Part shown: one piece after another, positions 6,698 to 13,845 of the stretch | How the letters are laid out: every line of letters begins with the position of its first letter | Position numbering within the stretch: the stretch's first letter is position 1 | Origin: RGIG1995 sp045645205 | GTDB taxonomy: Bacteria; Bacillota; Clostridia; Oscillospirales; CAG-272 | Length of the DNA stretch: 14,542 bases | Direction: 5' to 3' | Assembly (NCBI GenBank): GCA_045645205.1 | Contig: JAZRIJ010000041.1 | Span: 1 to 14,542, forward strand | Notes under the pieces: model-generated | The model's input: only the letters and a program-made list of their open reading frames with translations | What the model was told of the DNA's origin: nothing | Database searches by the model: none | Translations under genes and position numbers: made by a program

Positions 6698-6801
6698 CAA
6701 CAGCGGGATGCGACAAATGAACCGCAACAAAAACTGCTTTCGTCCGAATGACAACTCCCTGTTCAAACGGCACTTAACGCTCATCTGCCTACTCTGTGTT
6801 G
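6698..6801 (-). ncRNA. THF (tetrahydrofolate) riboswitch
   Basis: On the minus strand the leader carries the marks of the THF aptamer family: AGAGTAG near the 5' side, GCGTTAAGTG in the middle, GGACGAAAGC, and CGCATCCCGCT at the 3' side. Closing helix P1 is CAACA (6801-6797) with TGTTG (6702-6698). P2 is CAGATGA with TCATTTG (seven pairs). It lies directly at the predicted transcription start and ahead of folT-folC, the classic genetic context in Clostridia. Reduced folate binding is expected to lower expression of the transporter operon. Confidence 0.93.
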
Positions 6802-6806
6802 TGTAT

Positions 6807-6835
6807 ATACTATCACATTATATCGAATTTTGCAA
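6807..6835 (-). promoter_or_regulatory. Sigma-A promoter of the folT-folC operon
   Basis: On the minus strand TTGCAA (6830-6835) and TAGTAT (6807-6812) have a 17-base spacer. The expected start of transcription is about 6800, the first bases of riboswitch helix P1. Confidence 0.7.
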
Positions 6836-6939
6836 TAGGTAATTCGAATATTATATGCAATATTTTTTATGTATTAACTTAGCCAAAAAATAATAAAAAG
6901 CTAAAACAAATTATTTTTATACTTGCCGTTGAATAACAA

Positions 6940-6965
6940 GCCAAAATCATTGGCATTTTTTTTTT
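6940..6965 (+). terminator. Terminator-shaped element overlapping a promoter
   Basis: GCCAA (6940-6944) and TTGGC (6950-6954) form a 5-bp hairpin with a 5-base loop, followed by A and ten Ts (6956-6965). It has the shape of an intrinsic terminator on the plus strand, but no plus-strand gene lies upstream. The same bases supply the -35 box and spacer of the next promoter. The region 6841-6939 shows AT-rich sequence with a small TTAGC/GCTAA repeat and no gene. Confidence 0.35.
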
Positions 6966-6978
6966 GCCATCATATAAT
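6950..6978 (+). promoter_or_regulatory. Sigma-A promoter of the DUF3343-desulfurase pair
   Basis: TTGGCA (6950-6955) and a perfect TATAAT (6973-6978) are 17 bases apart. Ten of the 17 spacer bases are an unbroken T-run. TGGCA/TGCCA (6951-6955 and 6965-6969) form an inverted repeat around that run. The transcript would start near 6985, leaving a leader of about 20 bases. Confidence 0.7.
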
Positions 6979-7005
6979 TATAGTGAAGGAGGTTTAAAGT
7001 AAATA

Positions 7006-7224
7006 ATGAGAAAATGTATAATTGCCATAAGCTCTGTTAACCACGCAATACGGAGTGAAAAATATTTATTTTCAAAAGAATTAAATGTACGAATAGTTAA
7101 GCTTCAGCCAAACACCACAAAAAAGGGGTGCGCATACGGTCTTGAAATAAACTGCAAAGATATTCCTGCCGCATTGGCCTTTTTAGACAACGCAGGTATT
7201 CCCTATTCAGAAATCGTGAGGTGA
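7006..7224 (+). CDS. DUF3343 protein, putative Se/S carrier-like
   Basis: A 72-residue protein of the DUF3343 type. Features are an N-terminal beta strand (CIIAISSVNHAIRSEKYL), a conserved-looking GCAYGLEI stretch with Cys42 where the family has its CG- or GC-type cysteine motif, and a C-terminal segment on helix and strand (IPAALAFLDNAGIPYSEI). Family members are described as possible selenium or sulfur carriers because they occur beside class-V aminotransferases and in selenium-linked gene sets; direct biochemistry is thin. AAGGAGG (6986-6992) precedes the ATG by 13 bases, a longer gap than usual, but no closer start exists. Its stop overlaps the following gene's translation signals, so the two are coupled. 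Whether the carrier idea holds is inference. Confidence 0.8.
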   Translation: MRKCIIAISSVNHAIRSEKYLFSKELNVRIVKLQPNTTKKGCAYGLEINCKDIPAALAFLDNAGIPYSEIVR

Positions 7225-7229
7225 ATTTT

Positions 7230-8384
7230 TTGATATACTTTGATAATGCCGCGACAACATTTCCAAAACCGCCATCTGTAGTAAATGAGGTCGTAGGCTG
7301 TATGACCTCTTATTGCGGCAATCCCGGCAGAAGCGGTCATTTTCTTTCGCTTCGCTCAGCAGAAAAAATATACGACTGCCGTGAACTGCTCTCAAATATG
7401 TTCGGCGTAAAGTACCCGACTAATGTTGTTTTCACCCAAAACACCACCTATGCCATAAATATCGCTGTTCAAGCTTTTACCAAAAGAAAGTCCCATGTTC
7501 TCATAAGCGATATAGAACACAACTCGGTCTACCGTACCGTTTGTGCTCTTTCAAAACACGGTATAGACTACGATATTTTCAATGTTGACCCATATGACAA
7601 TAATTCTACTCTTCGGTCAATAAAATCAAAAATACGCTCAAATACAAGCATGCTCGTCTGCGCCCATGTTTCAAATGTCTGCGGTATTACCCTGCCTATT
7701 GCAGAAATCGGAGCGCTATGCAAAAAATACGGTATAAAATTTATTGTTGACGCAGCGCAAAGCGCAGGAACTCACAAAATTGACATGGAGAAATGCAATA
7801 TTGATGCCCTTTGCTGTCCCGGTCATAAGGGGTTGTACGGACCGCAGGGTACGGGATTTGTTATATTTGCAGATAAATATTCAAACGAAAAAACATTATC
7901 AAAGTTAAACACCTTTATCTACGGCGGAAGCGGCGTTAATTCTGCAGAAAGAAAAATGCCCGATATTCTTCCCGAGCGTTACGAGGGCGGAACGTTGAAT
8001 ACCCCTGGAATAGCAGGTCTTTATGAGGGAATAAAATTTGTAAATGCTCACACTGAGCAAAGTATTTTTAATCATGTCTGCAACATCTGCAATCGGGCAA
8101 CAGAAATGGTAAGCAGTCTGCCTGATACCACGATATATTGCGGTGATCTGAGTCAAAGTTCCTGCCTGCTTTTTAATATAAAGGGCATTGACTCCGACAC
8201 AGTTGCCGATTTATTGAATGATAGCGGTATCTGTGTCAGATCGGGACTTCACTGTTCTCCTCTTATTCACAAAAAACTTAAAACCGATAAAGGTGCTGTC
8301 CGAGCCTCTTTCTCATACTTCAATAACATCTCCGAGCTTGATATGTTTTATAAAGCCTTAAAAAATATTGTTTTCAACAGATAA
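7230..8384 (+). CDS. Cysteine desulfurase-like class-V aminotransferase
   Basis: A PLP enzyme of the cysteine desulfurase/selenocysteine lyase group, close to the EF2568-type subfamily; it would remove sulfur (or selenium) from cysteine (or selenocysteine) and leave alanine. Residues counted from the TTG at 7230: IYFDNAATTFPKP at the N-terminus, the SDIEHNS motif near 93-99, VDAAQSAG (173-180), the PLP lysine in PGHKGLYGPQGTG (Lys200), and the catalytic-type cysteine in RSGLHCSP (Cys342). I prefer TTG at 7230 to GTG at 7221 because GAGGTGA (7218-7224) is correctly spaced only for TTG and the family typically starts MIYFDNAATT. It is translationally coupled to the DUF3343 gene. No selD, selA or Fe-S scaffold gene is visible nearby, so sulfur versus selenium is open. 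Confidence 0.9.
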   Translation: MIYFDNAATTFPKPPSVVNEVVGCMTSYCGNPGRSGHFLSLRSAEKIYDCRELLSNMFGVKYPTNVVFTQNTTYAINIAVQAFTKRKSHVLISDIEHNSVYRTVCALSKHGIDYDIFNVDPYDNNSTLRSIKSKIRSNTSMLVCAHVSNVCGITLPIAEIGALCKKYGIKFIVDAAQSAGTHKIDMEKCNIDALCCPGHKGLYGPQGTGFVIFADKYSNEKTLSKLNTFIYGGSGVNSAERKMPDILPERYEGGTLNTPGIAGLYEGIKFVNAHTEQSIFNHVCNICNRATEMVSSLPDTTIYCGDLSQSSCLLFNIKGIDSDTVADLLNDSGICVRSGLHCSPLIHKKLKTDKGAVRASFSYFNNISELDMFYKALKNIVFNR

Positions 8385-8424
8385 AAGCTTTCCCGTCAAA
8401 TTTACGGGAAAGCTTTTATCTTTT
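8381..8424. terminator. Strong terminator between desulfurase and metY genes
   Basis: The arms 8381-8396 and 8404-8419 are perfectly complementary over 16 bp with a 7-base loop; they include the stop codon of the upstream gene. On the plus strand C and four Ts follow. The convergent metY operon has no other clear terminator before it, so the element probably serves both directions. Confidence 0.8.
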
Positions 8425-8470
8425 ATTTAACTTTATTTTAATTCAAAAATTAAATAGAGTAAATAACAGC

Positions 8471-9751
8471 TTACACCTGAGCCAATGCTTGTTCGAGGTC
8501 TGCTATAATGTCAGCAACATCTTCTATACCTACAGAAAATCTAATTAGATCAGAGCCTACACCGGCTTCTTCAAGCTGTTTATCAGATAGCTGACGATGT
8601 GTTGTACTTGCGGGATGGAGTACACAGGTACGCGCGTCCGCAACGTGTGTTACTATTGCCGCAAGTTTCAAGCTGTCCATAAACTTCGTTGCTGCTTCTC
8701 TTCCTCCCTTTATTCCAAAAGAAACAACACCGCAAGTGCCGTCAGGCATATACTTCTTTGCCAAATCATAATACTTGTTGCCTTCGAGTCCGGGATAGTT
8801 TACCCAGGTAATATTTTCATGCGCTTCAAGATATTTCGCAACTTCAAGAGCATTTTCGCAATGTCTCTTTACTCTTAAAAATACCGTCTCAAGTCCAAGA
8901 TTAAGCAAAAATGCATTGTTGGGAGACTGCATTGAACCGAGGTCTCTCATAAGGTGGGCTGTCGCCTTTGTTATATAAGCCGCATTTCCGCAGTCCTTCG
9001 CATATACCATACCGTGATATGATTCGTCAGGCTGTGTAAGCCCCGGAAATTTATCTGCGTTTGAAAGCCAGTCAAACTTACCGCCGTCAACAACTACGCC
9101 GCCAAGCGCCGTTGCGTGTCCATCAAGATATTTGGTAGTCGAATGAACAACGATATCTGCACCGTGTTCAAGGGGACGGCAGTTAACGGGTGTCGGAAAA
9201 GTATTGTCTATTATAAGCGGTACTCCGTTGGCGTGAGCGCACTTTGCAAAAAGTTCAATATCAAGCACTACGAGCGAGGGATTTGAAAGGCTTTCTGCAA
9301 ATACAGCTTTTGTGTTAGGCTTGAATGCCGCCATAAGCTCTTCTTCTGTTACATCGGGAGATACAAAAGTTACGTCTATTCCCATCTGTCTCAACGTTAC
9401 GTCAAAAAGATTGAACGTTCCGCCGTATATAGCGGAAGTGCTTATCAAATGATCACCACATCTGCATATATTGAATACCGAATAAAAACTTGCAGCCTGT
9501 CCCGAAGACGTAAGCATAGCTCCTACACCGCCTTCAAGCTGTGCTATCTTTCCTGCTGTATAGTCGCAGGTGGGATTTGCAAGACGTGTATAGAAATATC
9601 CCGACTCTTCAAGATCGAAAAGCTTGCCCATCTGTTCGCTGGATTCGTATTTATATGTTGTGCTCTGAATTATCGGAATAACTCTGGGCTCGCCGTTTTT
9701 CGGCTCATATACGCCCTGCACGCATTTCGTGTTAAATCTGTAATCCTTCAT
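8471..9751 (-). CDS. metY: O-acetylhomoserine sulfhydrylase
   Basis: A 426-residue enzyme of the Cys/Met metabolism PLP family (fold type I). MetY makes homocysteine from O-acetylhomoserine and sulfide, one step before methionine; close relatives act on O-succinylhomoserine or cystathionine. Signatures are PIIQSTTYKYES (26-37), YTRLANPTCD (54-63), LTSSGQAA (80-87), IIDNTFPTP (180-188) and the PLP lysine in HSTTKYLDGHA (Lys207). The long insertion around 222-255 and total length above 420 fit MetY better than MetB/MetC (about 380-400). AAGGGAAG lies about 10 bases ahead of ATG. It is the last gene of the operon, 21 bases after glnS. No S-box or other methionine leader precedes it, so it appears to follow the upstream promoter. 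Confidence 0.92.
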   Translation of the reverse strand: MKDYRFNTKCVQGVYEPKNGEPRVIPIIQSTTYKYESSEQMGKLFDLEESGYFYTRLANPTCDYTAGKIAQLEGGVGAMLTSSGQAASFYSVFNICRCGDHLISTSAIYGGTFNLFDVTLRQMGIDVTFVSPDVTEEELMAAFKPNTKAVFAESLSNPSLVVLDIELFAKCAHANGVPLIIDNTFPTPVNCRPLEHGADIVVHSTTKYLDGHATALGGVVVDGGKFDWLSNADKFPGLTQPDESYHGMVYAKDCGNAAYITKATAHLMRDLGSMQSPNNAFLLNLGLETVFLRVKRHCENALEVAKYLEAHENITWVNYPGLEGNKYYDLAKKYMPDGTCGVVSFGIKGGREAATKFMDSLKLAAIVTHVADARTCVLHPASTTHRQLSDKQLEEAGVGSDLIRFSVGIEDVADIIADLEQALAQV

Positions 9752-9772
9752 TGCTTTTTCTTCCCTTCTTGC

Positions 9773-11431
9773 TTAGTTCTTAACTTTATAGCTGTCCTTC
9801 AAAGATACAATTCTGTTAAAGGTGTTGTCATGCTTTGAATCGAGTGTGTAGTAACCCATTCTGACAAATTGGAACTTGTCTCCCAACTTTGCATCCTTCA
9901 AAGCAGGCTCCGCCTTACATCCCGTCAATTTCTTTACGGAATCGGGATTAAGATAGTCATCATAGGTTTTATCCTCAGGCATATTATTCATATCAGCTTC
10001 AGTAAACAGTCTGTCATAAAGCATTATATCAGTATCTATTGCAAATTCTGCCGACACCCAATGAATCGTACCCTTAATCTTTCTGCCGTCAATGGGAACT
10101 CCGTTGCCGGTCTCAAGGTCTGCCGTACATCTTATTTCTTTTACTTCACCGTTTTCATCCTTAATTATCTCGTTGCACTTAACGATATAGCCCCCCATAA
10201 GCCTTACCTCGCCATCAGGTTTCATTCTGAAAAACTTCGGAGGCGGAACTTCGGCAAAATCGCTCTTTTCAATATAAAGCTCTCTTGTAAAGGGGACTTT
10301 TCGAGTTCCTGTGTTTTCATCATTTGGATTATTGGGCAGGTCAAAATATTCAACCTTGTCTTTGGGATAATTTGTTACAACAACCTTAATAGGCTCTGTA
10401 ACGCATATTCTTCTCTGCGCTGACATATTGAGTTCTTCGCGCAAGCAGTATTCAAGAAGCTCAATATCAACCAAACTGTATGCCTTTGCAACCCCTGCGC
10501 GTTTTACAAATTCAATTATAGAAGAGGAGGTAAAGCCTCTTCTTCTAAGAGCGCAAAGCGTAGGCAGTCTCGGATCATCCCATCCATCAGCTATACCTGT
10601 TTCAACAAGCTTGCGTAAATATCTCTTGCTCATAACGGTATATGTTACGTTAAGTCTTGCAAACTCTCTCTGCTTCGGTTTTTCTACAAAGCCGATATTA
10701 TCTATCACCCACTCATAAAGGGGTCTGTGGTTTTCAAATTCTATTGAACAAAGGGAGTGTGTTATTCCCTCAAGTGCGTCCTGTATGGGATGCGCAAAAT
10801 CATAAAGAGGATATATACACCATTTATCGCCCTGTCTGTGATGGCTTGTATGGACTATACGGTATATCGCAGGATCTCTCATATTCATATTTGGAGATGC
10901 CATATCAATTTTGGCGCGCAATGTTCTTGTTCCGTCGTCAAATTCGCCGTTCTTCATTCTTTCAAACAGCTCAAGGTTTTCCTCAGACGTTCTGTTTCTG
11001 TACGGACTGTCCTTGCCCGGAGTGGTAAGAGTTCCTCTGTATTCGCGCATTTCATCAGCCGAAAGGTCGCATACATAAGCCTTTCCTTCTTTTATAAGCT
11101 TAACAGCAAACTCATAGCACTTATCAAAATAATCCGAGCCGTAATAAATTCCACCGTCAGGCTCTGCTCCAAGCCACTTCAGATCCTCCAAAATCGAAAC
11201 AACATATTCATTATCCTCTTTTGCTGGATTAGTGTCATCATAACGGAGATTAAATTTCCCTCCGAATTTTTTTGCGGCTGAATGATTTATCCATATCGCC
11301 TTTGCGCTTCCTATGTGAAGATAACCGTTAGGCTCAGGCGGAAAACGAGTGTGAACATGGGTATATTTACCTTCGTTTAGGTCTGTTTCTATTATCTCTT
11401 CTATAAAGTTACCGTTTGTAATTTCGTCCAT
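9773..11431 (-). CDS. glnS: Glutaminyl-tRNA synthetase
   Basis: A 552-residue class I aminoacyl-tRNA synthetase that charges tRNA-Gln with glutamine, so this lineage does not have to rely only on the GatCAB amidation route common in other Firmicutes. Visible features are the HIGH-type motif PPEPNGYLHIGS (31-42), LRYDDTNP (62-69), the IEFENHRPLY segment (230-239) and the KMSKS-type motif VMSKRYL (266-272). A C-terminal beta-barrel anticodon-binding region follows from about 340. Length matches the E. coli enzyme. The start is supported by AGAGGAT a few bases ahead. It lies 11 bases after gltX. GlnRS arose from GluRS and was spread between phyla, so its presence fits an old transfer. Confidence 0.96.
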   Translation of the reverse strand: MDEITNGNFIEEIIETDLNEGKYTHVHTRFPPEPNGYLHIGSAKAIWINHSAAKKFGGKFNLRYDDTNPAKEDNEYVVSILEDLKWLGAEPDGGIYYGSDYFDKCYEFAVKLIKEGKAYVCDLSADEMREYRGTLTTPGKDSPYRNRTSEENLELFERMKNGEFDDGTRTLRAKIDMASPNMNMRDPAIYRIVHTSHHRQGDKWCIYPLYDFAHPIQDALEGITHSLCSIEFENHRPLYEWVIDNIGFVEKPKQREFARLNVTYTVMSKRYLRKLVETGIADGWDDPRLPTLCALRRRGFTSSSIIEFVKRAGVAKAYSLVDIELLEYCLREELNMSAQRRICVTEPIKVVVTNYPKDKVEYFDLPNNPNDENTGTRKVPFTRELYIEKSDFAEVPPPKFFRMKPDGEVRLMGGYIVKCNEIIKDENGEVKEIRCTADLETGNGVPIDGRKIKGTIHWVSAEFAIDTDIMLYDRLFTEADMNNMPEDKTYDDYLNPDSVKKLTGCKAEPALKDAKLGDKFQFVRMGYYTLDSKHDNTFNRIVSLKDSYKVKN

Positions 11432-11442
11432 TTTTTATCCTC

Positions 11443-13113
11443 TTACAGCGCATTTAACGCCTTTTCCAAGCGTTTAAGTACTGTTTCTCTTCCAAGTATT
11501 TTCATTATCTCATGCATATCCGGAGAATTTGTTCTGCCTGTTACTGCAATACGAAGCAACATACTTACGTCTCCGACACTTCCCTTGTAGCTTTCGGGAG
11601 ATACCTTGTATGCTTTCATATCTGATGCAAAACCTAATGAGTCGCTGATAGTCTTTATCTTTTCAAACCAAGCATTGTTGTCATCGTTTTCGTCATAGCT
11701 TTCCGAAAACTTTGTAAAGATAGCTTTTACATCTTCTTTTGCAAACTGTTTAGGAATAACATCTTGCATTTCAAAAAGACTGTCATAGAAGTATGACATA
11801 TATGGCTTAACATCTTTCCATACTGCAAAGTCTTTTCTCGGTTTTTTTCCCCCCCTGCCTATTGCAAGGATTTTCTTTGCATATTCCGGATCTGCCATCA
11901 AAAGCTCTGCAAATCCTTTGTCGTATTCATCCGCCCATTCACTTACGCCCTCGTAAACCTCGTCCGCCGTCATTCTGGAAATAGCGTTTTTACTTACATC
12001 ATTCAGCTTATCAAAGTCAAAAAGCGCGCCTGACGTACTCATCTTTTTTATCGAGAACGGAAACTCTGTGTAAGATTTGTCGGGATTGGCTGTACGCCAT
12101 TCTTCAAAGTTGGAATTAAGCAGGGTCATAACATATTCGTTTACGCTGACAGGCGGATAACCGTTTTCTCTGTAATCGGATACTGCCGCGCCGTTGTCTC
12201 TTTTTGAAAGCTTTTTCTTGGAGTTTCCCTCCATTTTCATAAGTTGAGCTATGTGCATATATTTGGGAAGTTTGAAATTCAAATATCTGAAAAGCATTAT
12301 ATGCTTTGCTAATGACGGCAGCCATTCTTCACCTCTGATAACGTGTGTCGTTCCCATAAGATGATCGTCTACGGCATGGGCAAAGTGATAGGTAGGAATA
12401 CCATCGCTCTTGAGAAGAACAAAGTCCTCATCATTTTCGGGCACTTCAAGCTTACCTTTTATAAGGTCGGTAAAGCCTGTCTTCTTTTCGGGATCACCGT
12501 CCGAAAGAATTCGCAATACAAAAGGATTGCCCTTTTTCATCTGCTCCTCTGCTTCTTCAAGAGTTATGTTGCGAAGCTTTTTTATCTCTTCCTTTTCGGT
12601 ATCGGGATTGTTGTGCCAGTCTTTATTTTTTATCTCTGCTTTTTTGTCTGTTGCGTGAAGAGCTTCAAGCTCCTCCTCTGTGGTGAAACAGGGGTATGCC
12701 TTTCCCTCTCTTACAAGCTGCTTTGCAAAGGTTTGGTATATTTCGCCCCTTTGGCTCTGTCTGTAAGGGCCATAATCTCCAAATTCCTTTTCGTCAGCCA
12801 ATGCGCCCTCATCAAAGTGTATCTGATAATACGCCAAGGTTTCTATTATATCCTTTTCAGCACCTTTGACCTCTCGTTTCGAATCGGTGTCCTCAATACG
12901 AAGATAGAACACACCTTCGCTCTGGTGTGCAAGTCTTTCTGCTATACGAGCAGGAAAAAGCGTTCCGAAATGCATAAACCCAGTAGGAGAAGGCGCAATT
13001 CTTGTTACCTTTGCTCCCTCAGGAAGTGTTCTGCGGGAAAAACGCGCTTCAATATCCTCAGGTGTACCTGTTATATGCGGAAATAAAATTTCAGCAAGCT
13101 TATTGTAATCCAT
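11443..13113 (-). CDS. gltX: Glutamyl-tRNA synthetase, long form
   Basis: A class I synthetase that charges tRNA-Glu. Motifs are APSPTGFMHFGT (40-51, HIGH type), LRIEDTDSKR (71-80), RGEEWLPSLAKH (260-271) and the KMSKS-type KKKLSKRD (299-306). At 556 residues it is about 70 longer than the common bacterial enzyme (near 485). The extra length is mainly in the tRNA-binding parts: 150-230 is rich in charged residues, and the C-terminal helical domain from about 350 is enlarged. It ends with TNSPDMHEIMKILGRE (531-546) near the C-terminus. The start follows the hydrolase stop by 5 bases and uses GAGGTAA, which overlaps that stop. Pairing with glnS in one transcript suggests strict tRNA-Glu and tRNA-Gln specificities, though this cannot be read from sequence. 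Confidence 0.95.
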   Translation of the reverse strand: MDYNKLAEILFPHITGTPEDIEARFSRRTLPEGAKVTRIAPSPTGFMHFGTLFPARIAERLAHQSEGVFYLRIEDTDSKREVKGAEKDIIETLAYYQIHFDEGALADEKEFGDYGPYRQSQRGEIYQTFAKQLVREGKAYPCFTTEEELEALHATDKKAEIKNKDWHNNPDTEKEEIKKLRNITLEEAEEQMKKGNPFVLRILSDGDPEKKTGFTDLIKGKLEVPENDEDFVLLKSDGIPTYHFAHAVDDHLMGTTHVIRGEEWLPSLAKHIMLFRYLNFKLPKYMHIAQLMKMEGNSKKKLSKRDNGAAVSDYRENGYPPVSVNEYVMTLLNSNFEEWRTANPDKSYTEFPFSIKKMSTSGALFDFDKLNDVSKNAISRMTADEVYEGVSEWADEYDKGFAELLMADPEYAKKILAIGRGGKKPRKDFAVWKDVKPYMSYFYDSLFEMQDVIPKQFAKEDVKAIFTKFSESYDENDDNNAWFEKIKTISDSLGFASDMKAYKVSPESYKGSVGDVSMLLRIAVTGRTNSPDMHEIMKILGRETVLKRLEKALNAL

Positions 13114-13118
13114 TGTAT

Positions 13119-13742
13119 TTACCTCAAAGTTTTCATATATATGTTGTTGTTTTTTTCGTGTAATAATGTTGTGCGTTCACCGTGCCCAGGCAAAACTGTA
13201 TAATCTTTTGGCAGAGCGGCAAGCTTTTTCAAGGAATAGAGCAACGTGTCATAGCTTCCGCCGTACAGGTCGCATCTTCCGACACCATCCTTAAACAGCG
13301 TATCTCCCGAAAATATATACTTATCAGATATATAGCATACCGAGCCTTTTGTGTGTCCGGGTGTATGAAGAACGGTTATTTTTTCTCCGCCGATGTCAAT
13401 AACATCTCCGTCTTTTAATAAATGCTCCGCTTTTTTAAAAGACATCTCTCTGCCCGTAAATTCAAGCATACTGTTAATGCGGGGATCGTTCAGCATTTCC
13501 TCATCTTCAATATGCAAATAAAGCTCAGCCCCGCTTTGTCTCAGACCCTCTGTCGCCATAATATGATCAAAATGCGCGTGTGTAAGCAATATCTTGTCTA
13601 AAACAAGTTCCTTTTCGTCAAGCACTCTTTGTATCCTGTCGGCAAAAAACGCAGGATCGATGACTGCCGCTTTGTTGTCATTACCGTATATAATATAGCA
13701 GTTGGTGTGCAAAGGTCCTAAAGTTATAGATATTACATTCAT
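13119..13742 (-). CDS. Glyoxalase II-like metallo-beta-lactamase hydrolase
   Basis: A small soluble hydrolase of about 207 residues. Metal ligands are visible in order (counted from ATG 13742): THAHFDH (54-60), HTPGHTKGS (126-134), FSGDTLF (144-150) and LPGHG (184-188). The start MNVISITLGPLHTNCY and the GVGRCDLYGGS stretch are typical of the YcbL/glyoxalase II-like group, which hydrolyse thioesters such as S-D-lactoylglutathione or related substrates; the substrate here is unknown. The frame opens at GTG 13754, but that codon is fused to the GAAGGGG site (13754-13760), so ATG at 13742 is the better start. It is first in the operon with gltX, glnS and metY, and has a strong promoter upstream. 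Confidence 0.88.
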   Translation of the reverse strand: MNVISITLGPLHTNCYIIYGNDNKAAVIDPAFFADRIQRVLDEKELVLDKILLTHAHFDHIMATEGLRQSGAELYLHIEDEEMLNDPRINSMLEFTGREMSFKKAEHLLKDGDVIDIGGEKITVLHTPGHTKGSVCYISDKYIFSGDTLFKDGVGRCDLYGGSYDTLLYSLKKLAALPKDYTVLPGHGERTTLLHEKNNNIYMKTLR

Positions 13743-13779
13743 ACCAAGGCGCACCCCTTCAATTATATTTTATTAGTAT

Positions 13780-13808
13780 ATTATACCACATTAGCATTAT
13801 CTTGTAAA
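13780..13808 (-). promoter_or_regulatory. Strong promoter of the hydrolase-gltX-glnS-metY operon
   Basis: On the minus strand TTTACA (13803-13808) and a perfect TATAAT (13780-13785) have a 17-base spacer with TGG directly before the -10 (extended -10). No T-box or other leader fits between it and the first gene, since the leader is only about 30 bases. Confidence 0.82.
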
Positions 13809-13809
13809 C

Positions 13810-13826
13810 AAAATACGCAGTATTTT
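13810..13826 (-). terminator. Weak hairpin after trmL
   Basis: AAAATAC (13810-13816) and GTATTTT (13820-13826) form a 7-bp AT-rich stem with a 3-base loop, 20 bases past the trmL stop. It is followed by only a short T-run and abuts the -35 box of the next operon. Read-through into that operon is plausible. Confidence 0.35.
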
Positions 13827-13845
13827 ATGCTGTTTTTTTATTATT

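Noticed and set aside
9752..9772. S-box (SAM riboswitch) ahead of metY
   Set aside because: The gap after glnS is 21 bases and holds only a ribosome site.
9869..11281. Several plus-strand frames opposite glnS
   Set aside because: They mirror the codon pattern of the strongly conserved GlnRS gene and have no start signals or recognisable domains.
12343..13086. Long plus-strand reading frame opposite gltX (247 codons)
   Set aside because: It is antisense to a clear GluRS gene, its translation is cysteine-rich and unlike any family, and it lacks a ribosome site.
13743..13800. T-box or amino-acid leader ahead of the gltX/glnS operon
   Set aside because: The leader from promoter to first gene is only about 30 bases, too short, and no T-box sequence is visible.
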